Shown: positions 18,401 through 33,400 of the stretch, one piece after another | How positions within the stretch are numbered: position 1 is the first letter of the stretch | Layout: the number at the start of each line of letters is the position of its first letter | DNA from: a bacterium SCSIO 12827 | GTDB taxonomy: Bacteria > Pseudomonadota > Alphaproteobacteria > Rhodospirillales > Casp-alpha2 | NCBI GenBank assembly: GCA_024397995.1 | Contig: CP073746.1 | Span: 1,550,001-1,614,000, forward strand | DNA: 64,000 nucleotides | Reading direction: 5' to 3' | Notes under the pieces: generated by a model | Seen by the model: only the letters and a program-made list of their open reading frames with translations | The model's database searches: none | What the model was told of the DNA's origin: nothing | Made by a program: the position numbers and the translations under genes

Positions 18401-21400
18401 CCTTCAACGCGGATACCGGCGAATGGACGGTCTACGCGGCTGATCTGGAAGGCCTGTCCGTCACCTTGCCGGAAGACTTTGACACTGACTTCTCTCTGCA
18501 GGTCTCGGCCACGGCCCAGGAAACCGATCCGGATACGGGCGCGGTCACCACGGCGACATCCGATCCGGTGGCGCTTGACGTTTCCGTCATCGCGCAGGCC
18601 GATGCGCCGACCGTGTCGGTCGATGCAGTGTCCGGTCTGGAAGACGGCGCGGCCATTCCGTTGACCATCGACGCCGCCACGGCGGCCGAGGACATCAATG
18701 GCGAGATTACCGGCTTCACTGTCTCCGACATCCCAGTCGGCGCCACCTTGAACCTGCCGGGCGGCTTCACCTTCACGGCGACGGAAGGCAACACGTCGAT
18801 CGACCTGTCGCCGGCGCAGGTCGAAGGTTTGTCGATTTCCCTGCCTGAAAACTTCGATACGGACTTCGCGCTCTCCGTCAGCGCGACGGCGACGGAAACC
18901 GACCCGGAAACCGGTGAAGTTACCGAAGCCACCAGTGCGCCTGTTTCCCTGGGTGTCTCGATCATTGCCCAGGCCGACGCGCCGACGGTCACCGTGGACG
19001 CGGCGTCCGGTTTGGAAGACGGCGGCCCGATTGCACTCAATATCGATCCGCAGGCGGCTGCCGAAGACATCAACGGCGAGATCGTTTCCGTGACCATCAC
19101 GGGTGTACCGGAAGGGGCAACCCTGTCGGCCGGTTCCTTCAATGCGGAGACGGGCGAGTGGACGGTTCCCGCCGCCGACGTCGCCGGCCTTACAGTTTCC
19201 CTGCCGGAAGACTTCGATACCGACTTCTCGCTGCAGGTTTCGGCCACGGCGCAGGAAACCGACCCTGAAACGGGCGAAGTCACCACGGCGACCTCGACCC
19301 CGGTGGCGCTTGACGTTTCCGTCATCGCCCAGGTCGATGCGCCGACGGTTGACGTCGAAGCCGCGCTCGGTAACGAAGATACCGCCATCGCGCTGAACAT
19401 CGATCCGCAGGCCGCGGCCCAGGATACTAACGGCGAGGTGACGGAGGTAACGATTTCCGGTATCCCCGTCGGCGCCACCCTGAATCTGCCGGGTGGACAG
19501 TCTTTCACGGCGACCGATACCAATTCCAGCGTGACGCTGACCCCGGCGCAGCTTGAAGGCCTGACCATCACGCCGCTGGCCGACAGCGCCGACGACTTCC
19601 AACTTACCGTCACCGCGACGGCGCAGGAAACCGACCCGGACACGGGCGAGGTCACCACCGCGACTTCCGATCCGGTAACCTTGGACGTCACCGTTCAGGG
19701 CGTGGCCGACGGGGCACAGGTTGGCGACACGACCGCCACGGGTATTGAAGATACTGCGATTCCGTTCACGCTCGATGTGTCCGAACTGGACACCGACGGC
19801 TCGGAAACACTGTCCGTCACCCTGTCCAATATTCCCGCAGGCGCGGTTATTACTCGCAACGGCGAAGCGCTTGAAATCGTTGACGGTCAGGTGACCTTGG
19901 GCGAGGGCGAACTGGACGGCTTGGCGATCCTGCCGCCGGTCGATTTCTCGGGCAACCTCGACCTGACGGTCTCGGCGACGACGACGGACGAAGGTGATGT
20001 GTCGGAAACGGCGCTGGGGAGTGTCTCCATTGACGTGACCGGCGTGGCCGATGCGCCGGAACTGGATCTGAACGACGCCCTTGGCAACGAAGACACGGCG
20101 ATTCCACTCGACATTTCGGCCACCCTGCCGGACGGTTCGGAAACGCTGAGCCTCAGCATTTCCGGAATCCCTGACGGCGCCGTTCTGACGGTGACGAACC
20201 CGGCCGGAAATCCGGTCCAAGTTCACGTTGTCGATGGCGTCGCGAAAATTCCCAACGGCCTTGTGGGGGGCGACATCGCCATCACCCCGCCGACCGACAG
20301 CTCCGACGATTTTGCTTTGACCGTGACGGCAACCTCGAAGGACGGCGGCTCTATCGCCACGACCCAGGGCATCATGAACGTGACCGTCGCGGGGGTCGCC
20401 GACGGTGCGGTTGTCACCGACACGGTGGCTACGGGCTTGGAAGACACGCTGATCCCGATCACCATCGACGTTGCCGAACTGGACACCGACGGTTCGGAAA
20501 CTCTGTCGGTGACTCTGTCCAACATTCCCCAGGGCGCGGTTATCCTGCGCAATGGTGAGCCGGTGGCGGTCAACGAAGACGGCACCGTGACCCTTGCCGA
20601 AGGCGAACTGGACGGCCTGGCCGTTCTGCCGCCGGCCAACTTCTCCGGTGCCTTCGACATCGCCGTGTCGGCGACGACCACGGACGAGGGCGATGTGTCC
20701 GAAGCGGCGCTTGGCTCGATCTCCGTCGATGTGGCCGGTGTTGCCGACGGCGCGGCCCTGAATTTCGATACGGCTGTGGGCGACGAGGACACGGCCATTT
20801 CCTTGCCGATCTCCATCGACAAGGCCGATGAAAGCGAAACCGCCGAGATCACCCTGTCCGGCATTCCGCAGGGGGCCGTTCTGGCCAACGCCAATGGTCC
20901 GATCACCGTCAACGAAGACGGCACGGTTGTCCTCAGCGAAGCCGACCTGGAAGGTTTGCAGATCACCCCGCCGGCCAACAGCGATGTGGATATGCCGATC
21001 GGCGTTTCCGTTGTCACGACCGACGGCGACAGCACGTCCGAGCCGACGACCGGCACGATCACCGTCGGTGTCGACGGCGTGGCCGACGTGCCGACGTTGG
21101 AAGTGGGTTCGGCGGTTGAGGGAACCGGCTTCCGCGGCGATGCGATCCCGCTGGATATCTCCTCTGCTCTGACAGACACCGATGGCTCCGAGACTCTCTC
21201 TGTGTCCATTTCCGGCGTGCCCGCCGGTGCCACGCTCAGCGCGGGCACCTATGACGAAGAGTCCGATACCTGGACCCTGACGCTCCAGGAACTGGAGGGG
21301 CTGTCCGTCAGTGTCGCCGATGATTATGACACCGATTTTCAGCTGACCGTCACCGCGACCTCGACGGAAGGCGACGGCGGCGACACGGCGACCCAGACCG

Positions 21401-24400
21401 CGACCATCGATATTGATGTCAACCGCGACGTCCTGACCGGTGGCGACGACACGTTCCAGATGGACGACGATGCCGTCGTCTACGCGGGCGAGGGTGATGA
21501 CGTCATCACCGGCACCGACGGCGACGACGCCATTTTCGGTGAGGCCGGAAACGACATTCTTATCGGCGGCGCCGGAAGCGACCTGTTGGATGGCGGCGAC
21601 GGCATCGATACGGTCGATTTCTCGGCCCTGGATCCGAATTCACCGCTGTACATCGATCTTGGCGAAGGCGAAGCCACGGTCGGCGACGGTCTGGATACGC
21701 TCGTCAGCATCGAAAACGTCATCGGCGGCGCCGGGGACGACATCATCGTCGGTTCCGACGGCGACAACGTTTTGGCCGGCGGTCTTGGCGACGATACGCT
21801 CACTGGCGGTGGCGGCGATGACACGATCATCGGCGGCGACGGCACGGATACCGCCGTGTTCGAAGACAATTTCGAAGAATTCACCGTCAACCTGGACAGC
21901 GACAGCGGTGAGTTGAGCGTCGGCGGCAGCGACCTTGATGGCAACGACACCCTGATCGATGTCGAGGTTCTGCAGTTTGGCGACCTGACCATCACGGTCG
22001 AAGACCTGTTGAACGCGGCCATGCCCGACCTGGACGTGTCGGCGGTCGACACCAGCACGGTTGAAGACGTGGCCGTGGCCCTGCCGATCAGCGCCTCCCT
22101 GGCCGACAGCGTCGCCGACGGCACGGAAACCCTCAGCGTGACCCTGTCCGGCATTCCCGAAGGGGCGGTGCTGAGCGTCGACGGCGTGCCGCTTGACGTT
22201 GTCGATGGGTCCATCACCTTCGCCGATGGCGTCGTGCCCGAAGGCCTGGCCATCCTGCCGCCGCCCAACAGCGCGGAAGACATGCAGATCACCGTCAGCG
22301 CCACGTCCCAATCCGTGGCCACCGTCGACGGTGTGGCCCAGACCACGACCAGCGAACAGGTTCTGAACGTCACCGTTGCGCCGGATGCGGAAGCGCCGGT
22401 GGTGACCGCCGCCGGGGCCGATGCCTTGACCTTCAACGAAGACGCCGGCGCCATTGACGTCGGTGCCCTGTTCAGCGCCGTGACTGTGGAGCCGGGCGAG
22501 GAAATCGCCTCCTTCACCATCGGCGGCCTGCCGGAAGGTGCCACCCTGTCCGGCCAGGTTACCGACAACGGCGACGGCACCTTCACCATCGCTGCCGAAG
22601 ATTTGGGCGACGTGAAGCTCAACCTGCCGGAAGACTTCGATGAGAACTTCTCCCTGCAGGTTTCCGCCACGGCCTCTCAGACCGATCCGGAAACGGGTGA
22701 CATCGACTACGAAACGTCCGCGCCCATCGATGTGCCGTTGAACATCATCGCCCAGGCCGATGCACCGACGGTCACCGTCGATGCGGCTTCGGGTCTGGAA
22801 GATGGTGGTCCGATCGCACTCAACATCGATCCGCAGGCGGCAGCCCAGGACATCAACGGCGAAGTGGTCTCCGTGACCATCACCGGTGTGCCTGAGGGCG
22901 CCACGCTGTCGGCCGGTTCCTACAATGCTGATACCGGCGCATGGACGGTCGACGCGGCCGACGTGGAAGGCCTCACGGTCTCGCTGCCGGAAGACTTCGA
23001 TACTGATTTCTCGCTGCAGGTCTCGGCCACGGCACAGGAAACCGACCCGGAAACCGGTGAAGTTACCGAAGCCACCAGTGCGCCCGTTTCCCTGGATGTC
23101 TCCGTCATTGCCCAGGCCGACGCACCGACGGTCACGGTCGACGCGGCTTCCGGTTTGGAAGACGGCGGCCCGATTTCCCTGAATATCGATCCGCAGGCGG
23201 CTGCCGAAGATATCAACGGCGAAGTGATCTCCGTGACCATCACGGGCGTGCCGGAAGGGGCGACCCTATCTGCCGGCTCCTATAACGCCGAGACGGGCGA
23301 ATGGACGATCGATGCGGCGGACGTGGAAGGCCTCACAGTCTCCCTGCCGGGAGACTTCGATACCGATTTCTCGCTGCAGGTTTCGGCCACGGCACAGGAA
23401 ACCGACCCGGAAACCGGAGACATCACCACGGCAACCTCCGATCCGGTTTCGCTTGACGTTTCCGTCATCGCGCAGGCCGATGCGCCGACCGCATCGGTCG
23501 AAGCGGCATCCGGTCTGGAAGACGGCGCGGCCATTCCGTTGTCCATCGACGCCACCACGGCGGCGGAGGACATCAACGGCGAGATCACAACTTTCACCAT
23601 CTCCGACATCCCGGTCGGCGCCACCCTGAACCTGCCGGGCGGCCTGACCTTCACGGCCACCGACGGCAATACCTCTGTCGATCTGGACCCGGCCTTGGTC
23701 GATGGCCTTTCGATCTCCTTGCCGGAAGATTTCGACACCGATTTCTCACTCACCGTCACCGCGACGGCGCAGGAAACCGACCCGGACACGGGCGAGGTCA
23801 CCACGGCGACCTCCGCACCGGTGGCGCTTGACGTTTCCGTCATCGCCCAGGCCGACGCGCCGACGGTTACCGTCGATGCGGCGTCCGGTCTTGAAGACGG
23901 CGGCCCGATTGCGCTCAACATCGACCCGCAGGCGGCTGCCGAAGACATCAACGGCGAGATCGTCTCCGTGACCATCAGCGGTGTGCCGGAAGGCGCCACG
24001 TTGTCCGCCGGTACGTTCAATTCAGATACGGGCGAATGGACGGTCGATGCGGCGGATGTGGACGGCCTGACGGTCTCCCTGCCGGAAGACTTTGACACCG
24101 ATTTCTCGTTGCAGGTTTCGGCCACCGCCCAGGAAACCGATCCGGAAACGGGCGAGATCTCCACGGCGACTTCGACCCCGGTACCGCTTGAGGTTTCCGT
24201 CATCGCCCAAGTCGATGCGCCGACCGCAGTGGTCGATGCTGCCTCCGGTCTGGAAGACGGCGGGGCCATCCCTCTGTCCATCGGCGGCACCACGGCGGCC
24301 GAGGATATCAACGGCGAAATTACCGGCTTCACGGTGTCCGACATTCCCGTCGGCGCGACCCTGAACCTGCCGGGTGGCCTGACCTTCACGGCGACGGACG

Positions 24401-27400
24401 GCAACACGTCGATCGACCTGTCGCCGGCCCAGGTCGAAGGACTTTCGATCTCCCTGCCGCAAGACTTCGATACGGACTTCTCGCTGACCGTCACGACGAC
24501 GGCGCAGGAAACGGACCCGGATACGGGCGAGGTTACCGAAGCCACCAGTGCGCCTGTTTCCCTGGGTGTTTCGGTCGGCGCCGTTGCTGACGCACCGACG
24601 GTTACGGTCGATGCGGCGTCCGGTCTTGAAGACGGCGGCCCGATTGCGCTCAACATTGATCCGCAGGCGGCGGCACAGGACATCAATGGTGAAATCGTCT
24701 CCGTGACCATTACGGGCGTGCCGGAAGGGGCGACCCTGTCGGCCGGCTCCTATAACGCCGAGACGGGCGAATGGACGGTTGATGCCGCCGATGTGGAAGG
24801 CCTCACAGTCTCCTTGCCGGAAGATTTCGACACCGATTTCTCGCTGGAGGTCTCTGCCACGGCGCAGGAAACCGATCCGGAAACCGGTGCGGTTACCACG
24901 GCGACCTCCGATCCGGTGGCGCTTGACGTTTCCGTCATCGCTCAGGTCGATGCGCCGACAGTTGATGTTGATGCCGCGTTGGGCAACGAAGACACCGCCA
25001 TTCCGCTGACCATCGATCCCGCTGCCGCCGGCCAGGACCTCCAAGGCCAGGTCACCTCGGTGACGATTTCGGGCATCCCCGTGGGGGCGACCCTCAACCT
25101 GCCGAACGGTCTGACTTTCACGGCGACGGATGCCAATTCGACCGTCTCCCTGACCCCGGCGCAGTTGGAAGGCTTGACCATCACGCCGCTGGCCGACAGC
25201 GCTGATGATTTCCAATTGACCGTCACGGCGACGGCGACGGAAACCGACCCGGATACGGGTGAAGTCACCACGGCGACTTCCGATCCGGTCACCTTGGACG
25301 TCACCGTTCAGGGCGTGGCTGACGGGGCCGCTGTGGGCAACACCACGGCGTCCGGCATCGAAGACCTGGCCGTTCCGTTCACCGTCGACGTGTCCGAACT
25401 GGACACGGACGGTTCGGAAACCCTTTCCGTAACCCTGTCCAACATCCCCGAGGGTGCGATCATCACCCGCAATGGCGAAGTGCTTGAAGTTGTCGAGGGC
25501 TCCGTCACCCTGGGTGAGGGCGAACTGGACGGCCTGGCGATCCTGCCGCCGGCTGATTTCTCGGGCAATCTTGAACTGACCGTTTCCGCCTCGACCACGG
25601 ATGAAGGCGATGTGTCCGCCGTTTCGACCGGTACCGTCTCCATCGACGTGGCGGGCGTCGCCGATGGCGCCGGCCTGAACCTGGGTGCCGCCTCGGGCGA
25701 TGAGGACACGGCCATTGCCCTGCCGATCACCATCGATAAGGCCGATGAAAGCGAAACCGCGCAGATCACCTTGTCGGGCATTCCGCAGGGCGCCGTGCTG
25801 TCCAACGCCAATGGTCCGATCACTGTGACCGCCGGTGTCGCGGTGCTGAGTGAAGCGGACCTGGACGGTCTGCAGATCCTGCCGCCGAACGACAGCAGCG
25901 CCGATTTCCCGATCAACGTTTCCGTCGTGACGACGGACGGCACGTCCGTTTCCGATGTGGCGTCGGGCACCATTTCCGTCAGCGTCGACGGTGTGGCTGA
26001 TATTCCGAGCCTCACGATCGGTGACGTGTCGGGGGCCGAAGACAGCGCCATCCCGCTGAACATCTCCGCCGGCCTGGGCGACCTGGACGGCTCGGAAAGC
26101 CTGAGCGTCACGATCTCCGGCGTGCCCGCAGGTGCCACCCTGAACAACGGGACCTATAACGCTGAAAACGGCACCTGGACTCTGACCGCCGCCGACTTGG
26201 CGGGCCTGACCGTTACCCCGGCGACCAATGACGATACGGACTTCGAACTGACCGTTACCGCGACGGCAACGGACACCGATCCTGACACCGGCGACATTTC
26301 AACGGAAAGCGTGACCGGCACCATGAACGTCGTCGTTGACGCCCAGGCCGACGCGCCGACCCTGACCCTGACCGACGCCGCCGGCTCGGAAGACCTTCCG
26401 ATCGCCCTGAACATCGACGCGGGCCTGACGGACGACAGCGAAGTGCTATCCGTGTCGATCTCGGGCGTACCCGCGGGCGCCACGCTTTCCGCCGGTACCT
26501 ACGATGCCGAGAGCGATACCTGGACCGTCGATCCTGCCGACTTGGCCGGCCTGACCGTTGCGCCGCCGACCAATTCCAACGAAGACTTCACTTTGACCGT
26601 GACGGCGACCTCGGCGGAATCCGATGGTTCCACGGCCAGCACCACCTCGACCTTGAACGTCGCAGTGACGGGCGTTGCCGACGCTCCGACCCTGTCCGTG
26701 AACCTGGGTGAAGGCACCTTGGTTGAGAACGGCGACGCGACGCTGGGCAGTGTCACCATCACCAACATGGGTAATGCCACCGCCGGGTATAACAACAGCT
26801 ATGGCTATTACGTCATCGGCGAGGACGGCACGCCGCAAAGCGGCAAGGTCATCTGGGACAACGTCAAGAACGACGTGGGCGATACCTTCACCCTGGACGG
26901 TGTTGATCCCGCCACCATCGGCTTCTTTGTCATTCCCAACGGCGACGACCTGAACTGGAACCTTCAGGACGGCATGGACGTGACCTTCGCCCAGAGCCCG
27001 ATCACCGGAAACTGGTACGCGGCTGGCCCCAACGGACTTCCCTTGCACGGCGCAGGCGACCCGGTGCTGTTTTCCGATCCGGCCCTGAATGAATTCAACT
27101 TCGACTACACCCAGGATACGGGTAGCCCCGGTAACCAGAACTGGGAAGACCTGTTCTTGGGCGGCGACTTCAATTTCAATGACGTCAACATGCAGGTGGA
27201 CACGGCCCCGGGTCAGCCCGGTGGCCCGGACGTGGTGGAATATCCGCTCGACATCAACGCGGCACTGACCGACACGGATGGCTCCGAAACCCTCAGCGCC
27301 ACGATCAGCGGCCTGCCCACCGATGCCACGCTGACGCTTGCCGACGGCACGGTCCTGACCTCGACCGGCCCCGACGACAGCTTCGATCTGACCTCCGATC

Positions 27401-30400
27401 AGCTTCTTGGCATCACCTTGACCGTGCCGGCCGAGGCGACGGACTTCGACCTGTCGGTGACCGCGACCGCGACGGAAAACGATGGCGATACGGCGACCGT
27501 GGGAACCACGGTGGCGGTGGATGTTCCAGACCCTGTCGCGGATGCGGCGGAACTGGACGTGTCGCCCGCCACCGGCGACGAAGACACGGCCATTCCGTTG
27601 ACCATCGATGCGGCCCTGACGGACGAAAGCGAAACCCTCAGCGTGACGGTCTCCGGGATCCCGGACGGCGCCGTGCTGAAATCGGGCGACACGGTGCTGA
27701 CCGTTGAAAACGGCCAGATTACCTTTGCCGACGGCGTCGTGCCCGACGACCTGACGATCACCCCGCCGACGGACAGCGCCGACGACTTCCAACTGACCGT
27801 CACCGCGACCTCGACCGAATTCGACGGCTCGTCCATCGATACGGTCAAGACCCTGGACGTGACCGTTCAGGGCGTGGCCGATGGCGCGCAGGTGACCGAC
27901 ACCACGGCCAGTGGTGCTGAAGACACGGCCATTCCGTTCACGGTCGATGTGACGGAACTGGACACCGACGGCTCGGAAACCCTTTCCGTCACCCTGTCGA
28001 ATATCCCCGAGGGCGCGGTCATCACCCGCAACGGCGAAGCGCTTGAAATCGTTGACGGCCAGGTCACCCTGGGCGAGGGCGAACTGGACGGTCTGGCGAT
28101 CCTGCCGCCGGCCGATTTCTCGGGCGATCTCGACCTGACCGTCTCTGCGACCACGACGGACGAAGGCGACGTTTCCGAAACGGCGCTGGGCACCGTGTCC
28201 ATTGATGTGACCGGTGTGGCCGACGGACCGGACCTGGATCTGAGTGACGCGCTCGGCAACGAAGACACGGCCATTCCGCTTGATATTTCGGCGACCGTTA
28301 CCGACGGTTCGGAAACGCTGGGTCTCAGCATCTCCGGCATTCCCGCCGACGCCACGCTGACCATCACCAATCCGGGCGGCCAGCAGGTTCCGGTTAATGT
28401 GGTCGACGGTGTCGCGAACATTCCGCCGGGCCTGATCGGCGGCCAGATTTACATCACCCCGCCGACCGACAGTGCCGACGACTTCCAGCTGACGGTTACG
28501 GCGACCTCGAAAGACGGTGATACGACCGCCACGACCACGGGCACCCTAGATGTGACCGTTCAGGGCGTCGCCGATGGTGCTGTGGTAACCGACACCACGG
28601 CCACCGGTGTTGAGGACACGGCCATTCCGTTCACGGTCGATGTGTCCGAACTGGACACCGACGGCTCGGAAACCTTGTCCGTGACCCTGTCGAACATTCC
28701 CGAGGGCGCGGTCATCACCCGCAATGGCGAAGCGCTTGAGGTTGTCGACGGCCAGGTCACCCTGGGTGAAGGCGAATTGGACGGCTTGGCAATCCTGCCG
28801 CCGGCCGATTTCTCCGGTGATCTCGATCTGACCGTTTCCGCCACCACGACGGACGAAGGCGATGTGTCCGAAACGGCGCTGGGCACCGTGTCCATCGACG
28901 TGATTGGCCAAGCCGATGGTGCGGCCCTGAACGTCGCCGATACCTCGGGCGACGAAGACACGGGCATTGCCCTGCCAATCTCCATCGACAAGGCGGACGA
29001 CAGCGAAACGGCGGAAATTACGCTCTCCGGTATTCCGGAAGGGGCGATCCTGTCCAACGCCAACGGCCCGATCAACGTAACTGACGGCGTCGCGGTGCTG
29101 ACCGAAGCGGACCTTGCCGGCCTGCAGATCAAGCCGGCTGCCAACAGCGACGTTGATTTCAACCTCGGCGTTTCCGTCGTGACGACGGATGGAACCTCGA
29201 CCTCCGATCCGGCGACCGGCACCATTGCCGTCGGCGTCGACGGCGTCGCCGACGTGCCGACCCTGACGGTCGACAGCGCCGTTTCCGGCACGGAAGACGG
29301 CGGGCCGATCGCGCTCGACATCGCCTCGTCCCTGACCGATATCGACGGTTCGGAAAGCCTCAGCATCACGATCTCGGGCGTGCCCGTGGATGCGACCCTG
29401 TCCGCCGGTACGAAGAACGAAGACGGCACCTGGACTCTGTCCTCGGGCGATCTGGACGGTCTGTCCGTGACCCCGGGTACTGACAGCGGTGAAGACTTCC
29501 AGCTGACCGTGACCGCGACCTCGACCGAAGCGGACGGCGGTGACACGGCGTCGCAGACGGCGACCATCGACGTCTCCGTCGCATCGCAGGCCGATGCCCC
29601 GACAGTGACCGTCGATGCGGCCTCGGGCCTTGAAGACGGCGGACCCATCGCGCTGAACATCGACGCAGCGGCAGCGACCCAGGACGTGCAGGGCGAAGTG
29701 ACCGGGTTCACCATTTCCGACATCCCGGTCGGCGCCACCCTGAACCTGGGCGGCGGTTTCCAGTTCACGGCGACGGAAGGCAACACCTCCGTCAACCTGA
29801 CCCCGGCCATGGTTGAAAACCTGTCCATCGATTTGCCGGAAGATTTCGACGAAAACTTCTCGCTTCAGGTTTCCGCCACGGCCCAGGAAGTGGACCCGGA
29901 TACCGGTGCCGTCACGACCTCGACCAGCGACCCGGTGTCGCTTGCCGTTGAAGTCGGTGCCGTTGCCGATGCTCCGACGGTCGGCGTGGAAAATGCGTCC
30001 GGCACGGAAGATGCCGGCCCCATCGCCCTGAACGTCGATCCGCAGGCGGCAGCCGAAGACATCAACGGCGAGGTCGTGTCCGTGACCATCACGGGCGTGC
30101 CCGAAGGCGCGACCCTGTCAGCCGGCGCCTTCAACGCCGACACGGGCGAATGGACGGTCGATGCGGCCGACGTCGCGGGGCTGACGGTCTCCCTGCCGGA
30201 AGATTACGATACGGACTTCACCCTGCAGGTCTCGGCCACGGCCCAGGAAACCGATCCGGAAACGGGCGCCGTCACCACGGCGACCTCCGCGCCGGTGGAT
30301 CTGGACGTTTCCGTCATCGCGCAGGTCGATGCGCCGACGGTTGCCGTCGACGCGGCTTCGGGTGTCGAAGACGGCGGGGCCATTCCGCTGAACATCGATC

Positions 30401-33400
30401 CGGCCACGGCGGCCGGTGACATCGCGGGCGAGGTGACGTCCGTCACGATCTCCGACATTCCGGTCGGCGCCACCCTGAACCTGGGCGGCGGTTTCCAGTT
30501 CACGGCAACGGAGGGGAATACTTCCGTCAACCTGACGCCGGAAATGGTCGAAGGGCTGTCCATCTCCCTGCCGCAAGACTTCGATACGGACTTCGCGCTT
30601 TCCGTCACCGCGACGGCCCAGGGCGCCGATCCGGAAACCGGCGAACTTTCCACCGCCACCAGTGACCCTGTGTCCTTGACGGTCTCGGTCGATGCCGTGG
30701 CGGATGCACCGACGGTTGACGTCAGCAATGCCTCGGGCACGGAAGACGGTGGTCCCATCGCGCTGGATATTGATCCGGCGGCAGCGGCCCAGGACATCAA
30801 CGGTGAGGTTGTTTCCGTGACCATCACCGGCGTGCCGGAAGGGGCGACCTTGTCCGCCGGGACCTTCGATGCCCAAACGGGTGAATGGACCCTGACGCCG
30901 GCCGATCTGGAAGGCCTGACCGTCTCTCTGCCGGAAGACTTTGATGAGGACTTCTCGCTTTCCGTCATCGCGACGGCCGAGGAAACCGATCCGGAAACGG
31001 GTACGGTGACGACGGCGACGTCCGCCCCGGTTGCGCTCGGCGTATCCGTTGCGGCGCAGGTCGATGCGCCGACGCTGACCGTCGATGCGGCGGCAGGTGA
31101 TGAAGACACGGCCATCGCGCTGAACATCGATGCCGAAGCCGCGGCCCAGGACATTAATGGCGAGGTGACGGGAGTCACGATCTCTGGCATTCCGGCCGGT
31201 GCGACCCTGACCCTGCCGGGTGGCCTGACCTTTACCGCTTCGGAAACCAGCAACAGCGTCACCCTGACCCCGGCGCAGCTCGAAGGCCTGACCATCACGC
31301 CATTGGCCGACAGCAGCGACGATTTCCAGCTGACGGTCACCGCGACGGCCCAGGAAACTGATCCGGAAACCGGCGCGGTTACGACGACGACCTCGGCACC
31401 GGCCACCCTTGACGTTACCGTTCAGGGCCTCGCCGACGGCGCGCAAGTGACCGACACCACGGCCACCGGTGTTGAGGACACGGCCATTCCGTTCACGGTC
31501 GATGTGTCCGAACTGGACACCGACGGCTCGGAAACCCTGTCCGTGACCCTGTCGAACATTCCCGAGGGCGCGGTGATCACCCGCAACGGCGAAGCGCTTG
31601 AAATCGTCGACGGCCAGGTGACCTTGGGTGAAGGCGAATTGGACGGCTTGGCAATCCTGCCGCCGGCCGATTTCTCAGGCGATCTCGACCTGACCGTTTC
31701 GGCCACCACGACGGACGAAGGCGATGTGTCCGAAACGGCGCTGGGCACCGTGTCCATCGACGTGATTGGTCAGGCCGATGGCGCGGCCTTGAACGTCGCC
31801 GATACCTCGGGCGATGAGGACACGGGCATCGCCCTGCCGATCACCATCGACAAGGCGGACGACAGCGAAACGGCGGAAATTACGCTCTCCGGTATTCCGG
31901 AAGGGGCGATCCTGTCCAACACCAGCGGTCCGATTTCCGTGGTTGACGGCGTCGCGGTGCTGACCGAAGCGGACCTTGCTGGCCTGCAGATCAAGCCGGC
32001 TGCCAACAGCGACGTTGATTTCAACCTCGGCGTTTCCGTCGTGACGACGGATGGAACCTCGGTCTCCGACCCCGCCACCGGCACCATTGCCGTCGGTGTC
32101 GACGGCGTCGCCGACGTGCCGACCCTGACGGTCGACAGCGCCGTTTCCGGCACGGAAGACGGCGGGCCGATCGCGCTCGACATCGCCTCGTCCCTGACCG
32201 ATATCGACGGTTCGGAAAGCCTCAGCATCACGATCTCGGGCGTGCCCGCGGACGCGACCTTGTCCGCCGGGACGAAGAACGAAGACGGCACCTGGACTCT
32301 GTCCTCGGGCGACCTCGACGGTCTGTCCGTGACCCCGGGCGCCGACAGTGGCGAAGATTTCCAGCTGACCGTGACCGCGACCTCGACCGAAGCGGACGGC
32401 GGCGACACGGCGTCGCAGACGGCGACCATCGACGTCTCCGTCGCATCGCAGGCCGATGCCCCGACGCTGACCGTCGATGCGGCGGCAGGTGACGAAGACA
32501 CGGCGATCGCGCTGAACATCGATGCCGAAGCCGCGGCCCAGGACATCAATGGCGAGGTGACGGGGGTTACGATCTCCGGCATTCCGGCTGGTGCGACCCT
32601 GACCCTGCCGGGCGGCCTGACCTTTACCGCTTCGGAAACCAGCAACAGCGTCACCCTGACGCCAGCGCAGCTCGAAGGCCTGACGATCACGCCGGCGACC
32701 GACAGCAGCGACGATTTCCAGCTGACGATCACCGCCACGGCCACGGAAACCGATCCGGATACGGGCGACGTCACCACGGCGACCTCGGCACCGGCCACTC
32801 TGGACGTCACCGTTCAGGGCGTCGCTGACGGCGCCCAGGTGACCGACACGACGGCTTCCGGCGCTGAAGACACGGCGATCCCGCTGACCATCAATGTCAC
32901 GGAACTGGACACCGACGGTTCGGAAACCTTGTCCGTTACCCTGTCCAACATTCCCGAAGGTGCGGTGCTGACCCGCAACGGCGAGCCCCTTGAAATCGTC
33001 AACGGCTCCGTGACCCTGGGCGAGGGCGAACTGGACGGCCTGGAAATCACGCCGCCGACTGACTTCGCGGGCAATTTCGATATCACCGTGTCGGCCACGA
33101 CCACCGATGAAGGCGATGTGTCCGAAACCGCCACCGGTACCATCAGTGTCGATGTGAGCGGCGGTGCCGACGGTGCTGCGGTCACCTTGGGCAGCGCCCA
33201 GGGCGACGAAGACACGTTCATCGACCTGCCGATCACCATCGACAAGGCGGACGAAAGCGAAACGGCGCAAATCACCCTGTCCGGCATTCCGCAGGGTGCG
33301 GTGCTGTCAAACGCCAACGGTCCGATCAACGTGACCGACGGCGTCGCGGTGCTGAGCGAAGCGGACCTTGCCGGTCTGCAAATCAAAGCGCCCGCCAACA

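Noticed and set aside
17239-20226. A 995-codon open frame on the minus strand opposite the adhesin, and similar long antisense frames at 36976-39189 and 40219-41886
   Set aside because: Their residue patterns are low-complexity (Arg, Gly, Ser, Val rich) mirror images of the repeat array. High GC and biased codons keep the antisense frame open; there is no ribosome-binding site or family similarity.
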